A stretch of 13,956 nucleotides of DNA from Campylobacterales bacterium (GTDB taxonomy: Bacteria; Campylobacterota; Campylobacteria; Campylobacterales; QNZT01): NCBI GenBank assembly GCA_015662615.1, contig DQTU01000211.1:1-13956 (forward strand), read 5' to 3'. How positions within the stretch are numbered: the stretch's first letter is position 1; each line of letters opens with the position of its first letter. Shown here in pieces: positions 8,254-13,956 of this stretch. Position numbers and translations under genes: made by a program. Below the pieces are notes generated by a model, which was given only the letters and a program-made list of their open reading frames with translations, made no database searches and was not told the origin of the DNA.

Positions 8254-8259
8254 TCCCTT
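8254..8259 (-). promoter_or_regulatory. Ribosome binding site supporting a TTG start for the DedA gene
   Basis: AAGGGA is 6 bp before the TTG and overlaps the uppP stop codon (8258-8260). Confidence 0.7.
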
Positions 8260-9025
8260 ATAGGTAAAATGCTAAAAGCAAAATACCAAATATAATTCTA
8301 TAAACACCGAAAGTTACAAAAGTAAACTTCTCTAAAAACTTGATAAAAAACTTCATCGTGTAGTATGCTACGATAAACGATACGATAAAACCAATACCGA
8401 GCGTCACAACACCTTCTTGGGAAAATTTATCATAATGTTTTAGTAGATCATAGCCACTAGTCGCAAGCATGACAGGAACTGCGAGTAAAAAAGAGAACTC
8501 TGCTGATGCCTTTCGTGACAGCCCAACAAGTAGTGCACCAACGATAGAGGCACCTGCTCGACTTGTTCCAGGAATAAGTGCAAATATCTGAGCAAACCCT
8601 ATCCAGCCAGCTTGTTTATAGCTAATCTCTTCAACATCATCTATATGGTGGCTCTGCTCTTTGTAAAAGTATTCAAGAATTAAAAATATGACACCACCTA
8701 CGATAAACATGTATGCAACCACTTCTACTGTAAAAGATTCTTTGATTATATCTTTAAATATAAATCCAACAATTGCTAACGGTAAAAAAGCAATGAGTAC
8801 TTTAACCCAAAGTTCTATCTTTGAAACGCTAAATTTATCTTTGTAGTTAAAAACAACAGCAAGTATTGCAGCGAGTTGGATGATAACCATGAAGGCTTTG
8901 TTTTCAGCATTTTCATCCATGCCCATCCAGTCGGCTACAATTATCATATGTCCTGTGGAACTAATAGGGAGGAACTCTGTAAAACCCTCAACAATGCCCA
9001 ATATTATTGCTTGAAAAATATCCAA
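8258..9025 (-). CDS. uppP: Undecaprenyl-diphosphatase (UppP/BacA)
   Basis: UppP removes a phosphate from undecaprenyl diphosphate at the periplasmic face of the inner membrane, regenerating the lipid carrier for peptidoglycan and polysaccharide synthesis. Overproduction is known to give bacitracin resistance. The 255-residue, highly hydrophobic product has both family signatures: [14 protein letters not shown] (13-26), holding the acidic residues and His26, and [10 protein letters not shown] (152-161) with Arg156. Both are required for catalysis. Length is normal. The start is a TTG (9023-9025) preceded by AAGGA 6 bp upstream; no ATG or GTG is in frame nearby. A 45-bp AT-rich gap separates it from the metallopeptidase gene upstream, and the DedA gene follows after 10 bp. 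Confidence 0.95.
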   Translation of the reverse strand: MDIFQAIILGIVEGFTEFLPISSTGHMIIVADWMGMDENAENKAFMVIIQLAAILAVVFNYKDKFSVSKIELWVKVLIAFLPLAIVGFIFKDIIKESFTVEVVAYMFIVGGVIFLILEYFYKEQSHHIDDVEEISYKQAGWIGFAQIFALIPGTSRAGASIVGALLVGLSRKASAEFSFLLAVPVMLATSGYDLLKHYDKFSQEGVVTLGIGFIVSFIVAYYTMKFFIKFLEKFTFVTFGVYRIIFGILLLAFYL

Positions 9026-9031
9026 TATATT

Positions 9032-9036
9032 TCCTT
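9032..9036 (-). promoter_or_regulatory. Ribosome binding site supporting a TTG start for uppP
   Basis: AAGGA lies 6 bp before the TTG at 9023-9025. No competing ATG or GTG is present in frame. Confidence 0.7.
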
Positions 9037-9043
9037 TTCTTTA

Positions 9044-9058
9044 ATTATATTTATTATA
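9044..9058 (-). promoter_or_regulatory. Possible -10 elements ahead of uppP
   Basis: Two exact TATAAT hexamers occur on the minus strand (9053-9058 and 9044-9049) in the gap before uppP. Neither has a good -35 at the right distance and the gap is very AT-rich, so this may be chance. If real, uppP and the genes after it have an internal promoter. Confidence 0.3.
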
Positions 9059-9070
9059 TCGACATTTTAA

Positions 9071-9637
9071 TCAAATAATTAATTTTTTTCGATTTTTATA
9101 ATCTGGTAAGAATTTTTCGACCTCTGCCCAAAATGCTTTGGAGTGATTTTTATGTCTGATATGTGCTAGCTCATGTACAACAACATACTCTATAAAATCA
9201 GGATGCATTTTGGCTAAATTTGTATTAAAAGAGAGTCGATTTTCACCATTACAACTTCCCCATCTTGTTTTGTTCTTTCTATATCCTACATGTGTTGGAA
9301 AAAGTTGCATCTTTTCACTCCATGTTTGTATAAGTGGTGTTATTGTCTCTATGGCTTTTTGGCGGTATAGGTTATGTAATGTATCATCTGTAGTGACTCC
9401 ATGGTCTATTTTTTCATATACTTTACCAAAAAGATAAAATTTTTCTGTTTCTAATGAACTTCTATTTTGCATAAGTGCTTGTTTTTTTCTTATCCAACTA
9501 CTTTTTTTGGTAACAAATGCTTCGATGGACTTTGCTGAGGTGGTAAGAGAAGCTCTGATTTCCACACTTGCATCAGATTTGACATGGATATAGGTATGTT
9601 TGAGTCGAAATTTTCTGATGACTGTGTATGTAATCAA
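9071..9637 (-). CDS. YgjP-like (DUF45) zinc metallopeptidase-domain protein
   Basis: The 188-residue product matches the YgjP/DUF45 family. The C-terminal half has TRWGSCN (124-130), then HELAHIRHKNHSKAFW (155-170), giving a gluzincin-like HExxH site (His155, His159) with a third probable metal ligand at His165. No signal peptide or membrane segment is visible, so it should be cytoplasmic. The physiological substrate of this family is not established to my knowledge; some members are encoded beside type I restriction genes, but no such gene is here. The start is a TTG (9635-9637) with AAGGA 7 bp upstream; an in-frame ATG appears only at residue 56. It is the first gene of the leftward run and has its own probable promoter in the divergent gap. 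Confidence 0.88.
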   Translation of the reverse strand: MITYTVIRKFRLKHTYIHVKSDASVEIRASLTTSAKSIEAFVTKKSSWIRKKQALMQNRSSLETEKFYLFGKVYEKIDHGVTTDDTLHNLYRQKAIETITPLIQTWSEKMQLFPTHVGYRKNKTRWGSCNGENRLSFNTNLAKMHPDFIEYVVVHELAHIRHKNHSKAFWAEVEKFLPDYKNRKKLII

Positions 9638-9644
9638 TTCAATA

Positions 9645-9649
9645 TCCTT
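9645..9649 (-). promoter_or_regulatory. Ribosome binding site supporting a TTG start for the YgjP-like gene
   Basis: AAGGA is 7 bp from the TTG at 9635-9637; the nearest in-frame ATG is more than 50 codons downstream. Confidence 0.65.
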
Positions 9650-9665
9650 TAGTTTTTGGAGAAAT

Positions 9666-9674
9666 AGTTTAGCA
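9666..9674 (-). promoter_or_regulatory. Extended -10 promoter for the leftward gene run
   Basis: TGCTAAACT on the minus strand matches the TGnTAnAnT extended -10 typical of vegetative promoters in Campylobacterota, which often lack a clear -35. Predicted initiation near 9659 would give a leader of about 22 nt before the TTG of the YgjP-like gene. The rightward promoter 40 bp away has the same architecture. Confidence 0.5.
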
Positions 9675-9705
9675 CTTTTTAGCTAAGAAAAATATAGTTT
9701 ACTAT

Positions 9706-9714
9706 TGCTATACT
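9706..9714 (+). promoter_or_regulatory. Extended -10 promoter for the barrel-SPOR gene
   Basis: TTGCTATACT holds an extended -10 (TG, one base, TATACT). Predicted initiation near 9721 leaves a leader of about 22 nt before the ATG at 9743, with AAAGG (9732-9736) as ribosome site. Confidence 0.55.
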
Positions 9715-9717
9715 TAG

Positions 9718-9731
9718 GTAAAATATTTTAC
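9718..9731. promoter_or_regulatory. Perfect 14-bp palindrome at the predicted transcription start
   Basis: GTAAAATATTTTAC is an exact inverted repeat with no spacer. It begins 4 bp after the -10 of the rightward promoter and covers the predicted start site, where a bound protein could block transcription. No regulator can be named from the sequence, and the AT-rich composition raises the odds of chance. Confidence 0.4.
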
Positions 9732-9742
9732 AAAGGTCGATA

Positions 9743-10627
9743 ATGAAAAAAATTATAGCATTTATTTTTATGACAACTTTACTGTTCGCTCAAACTGAGC
9801 GTGATATAGCATTTACAACAGGATACAATAAGTTTGATGATCCCGATTATTTAAGAAAAGGTAGATTCTTCTTTGGTATTCGAGGTGGAGTTTATCAAGA
9901 TAATTATGGATATCAATTAGGATATGAACATGCCCAAGGAGCAAATTGCCAAGGATTAAATCTAAAGAGAATTTACGCAAATGCACTTATGATCTCAAAA
10001 CAGCCAAATGGACTTAACCCTTATGGGTTATTAAGTGCTGGATATGAGATGAGCAATATCCATGAGCATAAACCTGACCAAACTTTTATAGGTATTGGGG
10101 CAGGGCTTAGAAAGTCATTATCTCCAAATGTAAATGGTTTTATCGAAACAAGAGTACTTAGGAAATTAAAGAGTGATGATACTGACATCATCACAACACT
10201 TGGACTAGCGTATGCGTTAAATAGTACTGATATACCAGCATATACACAACAAAGAGTAATTTATAACCATAGAGTACAACCTGAAGTCTCAGCTCCAGTT
10301 GTAGTGGATAGTAGATATGAGCAAAGAACTCAGCCAGTTGCAACTTATGTCGAACCTTATGTTCAGCCATACCAAGAGAGCGTAGTTGTCGCTACTAAAA
10401 AACAGTATTATGTCCAATTGATTGCTTTATCTTCAACAAACCCAGATCGATATATCCAAAAGTTATATGCAAGAGGAATTGATAATGTTGCGGTAAAACA
10501 GATTGTTAGAGGTGGAAGAGCATTATCACTTGTAGTTGTAGGTCCTTATTATGATAGAAGTGAAGCAGCTCAAGCTCTTGGGAAGTTAAAAAGAGTTAGT
10601 CGTGGAGCTTTTGTAACAAAGTTGTAA
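9743..10627 (+). CDS. Predicted outer-membrane beta-barrel protein with C-terminal SPOR domain
   Basis: The 294-residue product has three parts. A signal peptide covers about 1-16 (MKKIIAFIFMTTLLFA). Residues about 22-160 alternate aromatic/Gly strands (FFFGIRGGVYQD, YGYQLGYEH, YGLLSAGYEM, FIGIGAGLRKSL, GFIETRVLR, TTLGLAYAL), as in small eight-stranded OmpA-like barrels. A Pro/Val/Gln/Tyr-rich linker (about 165-218) leads to a SPOR domain at about 219-294: QYYVQLIALS, then LSLVVVGPYYDRSEAAQALGKLKR. SPOR domains bind peptidoglycan glycans stripped of stem peptides, often at division sites. The protein could therefore tie the outer membrane to the wall, taking the place of the usual OmpA domain; this is inference. 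It is the only rightward gene here, and its stop is 3 bp from the convergent ssrA end. Confidence 0.8.
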   Translation: MKKIIAFIFMTTLLFAQTERDIAFTTGYNKFDDPDYLRKGRFFFGIRGGVYQDNYGYQLGYEHAQGANCQGLNLKRIYANALMISKQPNGLNPYGLLSAGYEMSNIHEHKPDQTFIGIGAGLRKSLSPNVNGFIETRVLRKLKSDDTDIITTLGLAYALNSTDIPAYTQQRVIYNHRVQPEVSAPVVVDSRYEQRTQPVATYVEPYVQPYQESVVVATKKQYYVQLIALSSTNPDRYIQKLYARGIDNVAVKQIVRGGRALSLVVVGPYYDRSEAAQALGKLKRVSRGAFVTKL

Positions 10628-10630
10628 GTT

Positions 10631-11013
10631 TGGTGGAACAGAGGGGGATCGAACCCCTGTCCAAAAATAAGTTTCATAATGACTTCTACATGCTTAGCGG
10701 CGATGTGAAAATTTCAGTAAAGTTAAAACCCATCGCCCACCAGCTAACCTTACCTACACTCTGATTCTTGACAACATGCTCGAGCGGACACATTGTTAAA
10801 GTTACTGTTTGTTTTATATGAAGCTATGCCAACCCTAAGTAACCAAGAGCGACTGACATAACTGACCGGCTTTAAGCTCTTACGCCGCTAATGCGTGCGC
10901 AGGTCTATAGTTTGTATTGTTTGCGTTTAAAATTAACGAGATAGTTTAAAGTCTTTGCATAGACTACATGCCATCAAAACCAACCTACTCCTGTCGAAAG
11001 CCAAGTCTGTCCC
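10631..11013 (-). ncRNA. ssrA: Transfer-messenger RNA (one-piece)
   Basis: The minus strand gives a complete tmRNA of 383 nt. The 5' end GGGACAG pairs with CTGTTCC before the encoded ACCA, giving a seven-pair acceptor stem with one G-U. After it comes ACTTGGCTTTCGACAGGAGT, the conserved tmRNA 5' domain, and near the 3' end GGACAGGGGTTCGATCCCCCT forms the T arm. The mature 3' CCA is encoded. tmRNA with SmpB frees ribosomes stalled on broken messages and tags the product for degradation. The order tRNA-like 5' half, tag frame, pseudoknot region, 3' half shows it is not the permuted two-piece form. It fills the 427-bp gap between the SPOR and DHH genes. Confidence 0.97.
10880..10924 (-). other. 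tmRNA proteolysis-tag reading frame
   Basis: Within ssrA the resume codon GCA (10922-10924) follows TTAAAC and starts a 14-codon frame encoding ANNTNYRPAHALAA, closed by TAA (10880-10882). The ANN start and hydrophobic Ala-rich end match Campylobacterota tags; the terminal LAA suits recognition by ClpXP-type proteases. Confidence 0.92.
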
Positions 11014-11023
11014 AATTGGTACA

Positions 11024-11052
11024 AATATAGCACTTTTTGAGCCACTTGTCAA
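11024..11052 (-). promoter_or_regulatory. ssrA promoter, near-consensus vegetative type
   Basis: TTGACA (11047-11052) and TATATT (11024-11029) are separated by exactly 17 bp, with an added TG at the extended -10 position (TGCTATATT). Initiation is predicted within about 5 bp of the mature tmRNA 5' end at 11013. The -35 lies just 2 bp after the DHH gene stop. This is the strongest promoter-like sequence in the window and suits an abundant stable RNA. Confidence 0.85.
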
Positions 11053-11054
11053 GG

Positions 11055-11999
11055 CTAGGCGCAGCAAATCTCTTTTTCTTTTAAAGATACGATGATATCT
11101 TCAAGTACAGAATCTGCTACATCATGGGGTACTTGGCATGTGCCTGCTGCCATGTGTCCTCCACCATTGTAGCCAAGCATGATATCTCCAATATTTGCTT
11201 CTGAGCTTCTATTTACTATTGATTTTCCAACTGCAAAAACGGTGTTTTGTTTTTGAAACCCCCAAATATGGTGGATAGAGACATTTGTTTGAGGGAATAG
11301 GGCGTAAATCATGAAGCGGTTTCCAGGATAGATGATCTCTTCATCTCTTAGATCTAATACAACGATATTATCATGTATGGTTGAACAATTTTTGAGTTGC
11401 GTAACAAACTCTTCTTTATATCTATTATAAAGATTGACACGCTCTACAACATCTGGAAGCTGCATGATTTCCTCTATCGTATGGTCTTTGCACGCATCGA
11501 TCAGATCCATCATGAGGTTATAGTTTGAGATTCTAAAGTCTCTAAATCTTCCAAGACCTGTTCTAGAATCCATCAAAAAGCTCAACAGATCCCATCCTTG
11601 TGGATCTATGATATCAGTTTTACTAAACATTGCTGCATCAGCTTTGTTTGCTGCTTCCATCATTGGGATAAAGTGATCAGGAAATCTAGCTTCTCCTCCA
11701 TAGTATTGATAAACAACTTCAGCAGCAGAAGGAGCGTCTGGCAATATTATGTGATTGTGTTTTATCTCAATGTTACGTACAGTTTCACTTAAGTGATGAT
11801 CAAATGCAATACCTACACCATCTACATAGGGCAGGTTTGTTGTGATGTCATTTTCAGTGATTTCAATGATCCCGTCTTGCATATCTTTTGGGTGTACAAA
11901 CTTGATATCATCAATCATGTTCATATGCTTTAAAAGTACAGCACACACCAATCCATCCATGTCACTCCGTGTTACAAGCCTATGTTTTTGTTCAATCAT
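11055..11999 (-). CDS. DHH/DHHA1 family phosphoesterase (exopolyphosphatase/NrnA-like)
   Basis: The 314-residue product has the two-domain DHH layout. The N-terminal DHH domain carries RSDMDGLVCA (11-20), giving metal ligands Asp13 and Asp15, and FDHH (66-69), the motif that names the family. The C-terminal DHHA1 domain has GGGHMAAG (279-286), which grips substrate phosphate. Family members hydrolyse short oligonucleotides, cyclic-di-nucleotide breakdown products, pAp or polyphosphate; which one applies here cannot be told. The histidine usually before the first Asp pair is replaced by Arg/Ser. No signal peptide or membrane segment is present, so it should be cytoplasmic. The ATG (11997-11999) has AAGGAAG upstream. 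It lies 80 bp after a c-di-GMP-type EAL gene on the same strand. Confidence 0.88.
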   Translation of the reverse strand: MIEQKHRLVTRSDMDGLVCAVLLKHMNMIDDIKFVHPKDMQDGIIEITENDITTNLPYVDGVGIAFDHHLSETVRNIEIKHNHIILPDAPSAAEVVYQYYGGEARFPDHFIPMMEAANKADAAMFSKTDIIDPQGWDLLSFLMDSRTGLGRFRDFRISNYNLMMDLIDACKDHTIEEIMQLPDVVERVNLYNRYKEEFVTQLKNCSTIHDNIVVLDLRDEEIIYPGNRFMIYALFPQTNVSIHHIWGFQKQNTVFAVGKSIVNRSSEANIGDIMLGYNGGGHMAAGTCQVPHDVADSVLEDIIVSLKEKEICCA

Positions 12000-12013
12000 T
12001 TATCTTCCTTAGT

Positions 12014-12058
12014 GTTATAGTTATTAATAGATCGGCAATTTTGGAAATAGTTATAGTT
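12014..12058. repeat. Two direct copies of GTTATAGTT ahead of the DHH gene
   Basis: The 9-mer occurs at 12014-12022 and 12050-12058, 36 bp apart, in the 80-bp gap. A weak extended -10 (TGATAAAAT on the minus strand, 12071-12079) is also present. The repeat could be a binding site or chance in AT-rich DNA. Confidence 0.3.
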
Positions 12059-12079
12059 TTGCTTTAAATAATTTTATCA

Positions 12080-13936
12080 CTATTTTGAAGTGTTTATATG
12101 TGTAACAGTTTTTGACACTTCGTCAATTTGAGGAAGTGGTGGAGAAAAATAGTATCCTTGTGAGTAATCAACCCCTAAATCTTTGACGATGTTAAAGCTC
12201 TCTTCATTATGGACAAATTCTGCAACGGTTTTTGCACCAATTTTGTGGGCAAAGGAGACGATAGTCTCTACAATTTTTACGCTATTTTCATCACTATCTA
12301 GATTTTTGATAAATGCACCATCTATTTTAATGACATCTGCATCAATAGAAAGTACTCGGCTAAAGTTTGAAGTCTCAGTCCCAAAATCATCTATAGAGAT
12401 TTTAAATCCAATTTTTTTAAATGCTTTGAAAATTTCTTCACTCTCTTTTGACTGTAGTGAAGTCACGCTCTCTAAAATTTCTAAATAGACTCTACTTGGG
12501 TCAATATTGTACTGCTCTACTTTGTAGCGTAAAAAGTTGACAATATCTTCATCTTTCAGATCATCCTGTGTAAGATTGATGGAAAAATCAAAATGAGAGT
12601 TTTCAAATGCCTTAAAACTTTTATCAATGATGATTTTTGTGATATTTTTTAGATAACCTCTAGTTTGAGCAACTTCTAAAAAGAAATAAGGTGGCACAAT
12701 TTTGTCATTGTCAATGGCTCTGACTAGGCACTCATACTTTTCTGTTTTCTGTGTTTTATTGTTCACAATTGGCTGATAGTAGACGATTAAATTGTCTTCC
12801 ATGATAATCTCTTTGATGCGTTTTGCCCAGTAAATGTTGTTCTTTTGTTGTTTTTCATGCTCTATGCCATTGTCAAAAAGTTTATAACCATTTTTCCCTT
12901 CTAGTTTGACATCTGTAAGTGCTGAGTTTGCCTGTAAGACAATTTTGTCACTATTTTCTCTTGCTAAGCCTATAGAAAAAGTGATTGATATATCAATGTT
13001 TTCATGATTTAGGTGAAGATTTTCAAAAAGGGATTTAACTGATTTTGCAAGGTTTATATCTTGATTATTGTTACAATTATGGATTACAAATGCAAAACGA
13101 TCTGTAAAAAGATGAAACAATACCGCATGGTTTGCTGTAAAATGTTCCAAAGTTTGATGAACCTGTTTGACAACTTGATCTGAAAATTGTTTCCCAAATT
13201 CACTAGTGATTGTATCAAAGGCATCTATATCTAAAATAATTAATGAGATATTATTTTCCGTTGTTTCTAGATACTCTTCTAGTGCATATTGGTTAGGAAG
13301 TTTTGTAAAGGGGTTAGATCTGAGTTGTGAATGGAGCTCTAGTTGCTGTTTTTGTATTTTTTGATTTGATTCTTTGAGATTTGATATACTTTTTTCATGC
13401 TCTTTTGCTGCATATGCACTAAAAATTGTGATACAAATGTATGCAGCCGTTGTCATAGCTAACTCTTTATTTTCAAGGTGAATATTTACAATTGGTAAAA
13501 TATGTAAGAGATGCGTAGTTATAATTGTGGCTGCTGCGGCATATAAACCAAATTTGTATCCTTTGACTAAAAATGAAGATATGATAAAAAGAGCAAACCA
13601 TACCATTTTACTTTGATTGATATCTAGAACTAGTGTAATAGTAGTAAAGATAAAAAATGTAATGACTAAAGCAATAGTTGAAGCTGTATCATAATGGCTT
13701 TTTTTGCGTCTTAAAAAAAGCATCAGACCAATAAAAGAAAAAGAAAAAAGGATATCTATTATACCTAGAATAGCAGGACCAACTATAAGCCGGTAAATCC
13801 CTGCAAAAAAAGCAATAAACATTCCAGGAAGAAATATAGAGTTTAAGAGTATAAATCTATTTTTTTGTAAGTTTTCATCTTCATTAAAGTGAAAATTACT
13901 GGTAAGAAGATTTTCTAAAATAGTTTTAAGTTGCAT
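12080..13936 (-). CDS. Membrane-bound GGDEF-EAL protein with degenerate GGDEF, probable c-di-GMP phosphodiesterase
   Basis: The 618-residue product starts with about six predicted membrane helices (between 28 and 176), then a short coiled region (180-206). A GGDEF-type domain follows (about 208-355), starting at NPFTKLPN. The GGDEF signature is replaced by FTDRF (277-281) and no RxxD inhibitory site precedes it, so diguanylate cyclase activity is not expected; DIDAF (236-240) is kept. The EAL domain (about 370-605) keeps most catalytic positions: ECLVR (402-406), NLTQDD with the metal-binding Asn, LEILES (485-490), DDFG (516-519), VIKID (535-539), AEFVHNEE and QGYYFSPPLP. Hydrolysis of c-di-GMP to pGpG is therefore plausible, with the GGDEF-like part perhaps a GTP sensor. 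The ATG at 13934-13936 has a weak upstream ribosome site. Confidence 0.88.
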   Translation of the reverse strand: MQLKTILENLLTSNFHFNEDENLQKNRFILLNSIFLPGMFIAFFAGIYRLIVGPAILGIIDILFSFSFIGLMLFLRRKKSHYDTASTIALVITFFIFTTITLVLDINQSKMVWFALFIISSFLVKGYKFGLYAAAATIITTHLLHILPIVNIHLENKELAMTTAAYICITIFSAYAAKEHEKSISNLKESNQKIQKQQLELHSQLRSNPFTKLPNQYALEEYLETTENNISLIILDIDAFDTITSEFGKQFSDQVVKQVHQTLEHFTANHAVLFHLFTDRFAFVIHNCNNNQDINLAKSVKSLFENLHLNHENIDISITFSIGLARENSDKIVLQANSALTDVKLEGKNGYKLFDNGIEHEKQQKNNIYWAKRIKEIIMEDNLIVYYQPIVNNKTQKTEKYECLVRAIDNDKIVPPYFFLEVAQTRGYLKNITKIIIDKSFKAFENSHFDFSINLTQDDLKDEDIVNFLRYKVEQYNIDPSRVYLEILESVTSLQSKESEEIFKAFKKIGFKISIDDFGTETSNFSRVLSIDADVIKIDGAFIKNLDSDENSVKIVETIVSFAHKIGAKTVAEFVHNEESFNIVKDLGVDYSQGYYFSPPLPQIDEVSKTVTHINTSK

Positions 13937-13956
13937 ATATTCTTTACTCTCATTCA

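Noticed and set aside
10588..10617. Possible terminator for ssrA (GTTA/TAAC stem followed by TCTTTTT on the minus strand)
   Set aside because: The stem is only 4 AT-rich pairs around a loop of about 15 nt, and the bases encode the conserved end of the SPOR domain.
1..13956. Mobile elements, CRISPR arrays, toxin-antitoxin pairs or a defence cassette (prompted by the YgjP-like gene, sometimes found near restriction systems)
   Set aside because: No transposase, integrase, terminal repeats, spaced repeats or restriction genes are seen. ssrA genes are common integration targets, but the sequence beyond its 3' end is an intact SPOR gene with no integrase or second att copy.

Overview
The window suggests a free-living member of the Campylobacterota (formerly Epsilonproteobacteria), probably of the Sulfurimonas/Sulfuricurvum type. 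Three things point there: AT-rich, tightly packed genes; the gene order lysA-pheA-hisC-fliF-fliG-fliH-dxs, which I recall, with minor differences, from Campylobacter and its relatives; and a tmRNA whose 14-residue tag (ANNTNYRPAHALAA) has the Campylobacterota look. The genus is inference; the class is well supported.

Region 1 (1-9637, all leftward). Eleven genes lie head to tail with gaps of 0-48 bp or short overlaps. In transcription order they are: a YgjP-type zinc metallopeptidase, uppP (undecaprenyl-diphosphatase), a DedA-family membrane protein, a periplasmic class II-like c-type cytochrome, lysA, pheA, hisC, fliF, fliG, fliH and the first 50 codons of dxs, which runs off the left edge. 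The layout suggests one long transcript or a few overlapping ones. The cell-envelope part (uppP, DedA) recycles the undecaprenyl carrier. The amino-acid part supplies lysine/diaminopimelate, phenylalanine and histidine or aromatic transamination. The flagellar part builds the MS ring, the rotor switch and the export-ATPase regulator. dxs starts isoprenoid synthesis, which ultimately feeds the same undecaprenyl carrier.

Region 2 (9638-10627). A 105-bp divergent intergenic region has an extended -10 promoter pointing each way and a perfect 14-bp palindrome. Its only rightward gene encodes a predicted outer-membrane beta-barrel protein with a C-terminal SPOR (peptidoglycan-binding) domain.

Region 3 (10628-11054). 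The gap contains a complete one-piece tmRNA gene (ssrA, leftward, 10631-11013) with a near-consensus promoter. It ends 3 bp from the stop codon of the convergent SPOR gene.

Region 4 (11055-13936, leftward). A DHH/DHHA1 phosphoesterase is preceded by a membrane-bound GGDEF-EAL protein whose cyclase signature is degenerate and whose EAL domain looks intact, so it is probably a c-di-GMP phosphodiesterase or sensor.

I saw no insertion sequence, prophage, CRISPR array, tRNA or rRNA. This is mostly core chromosome. The points most worth a second look are the barrel-SPOR architecture, the palindromic divergent promoter region, the terminator-less convergence at ssrA, the uppP-DedA pairing, and three successive genes that start at TTG.
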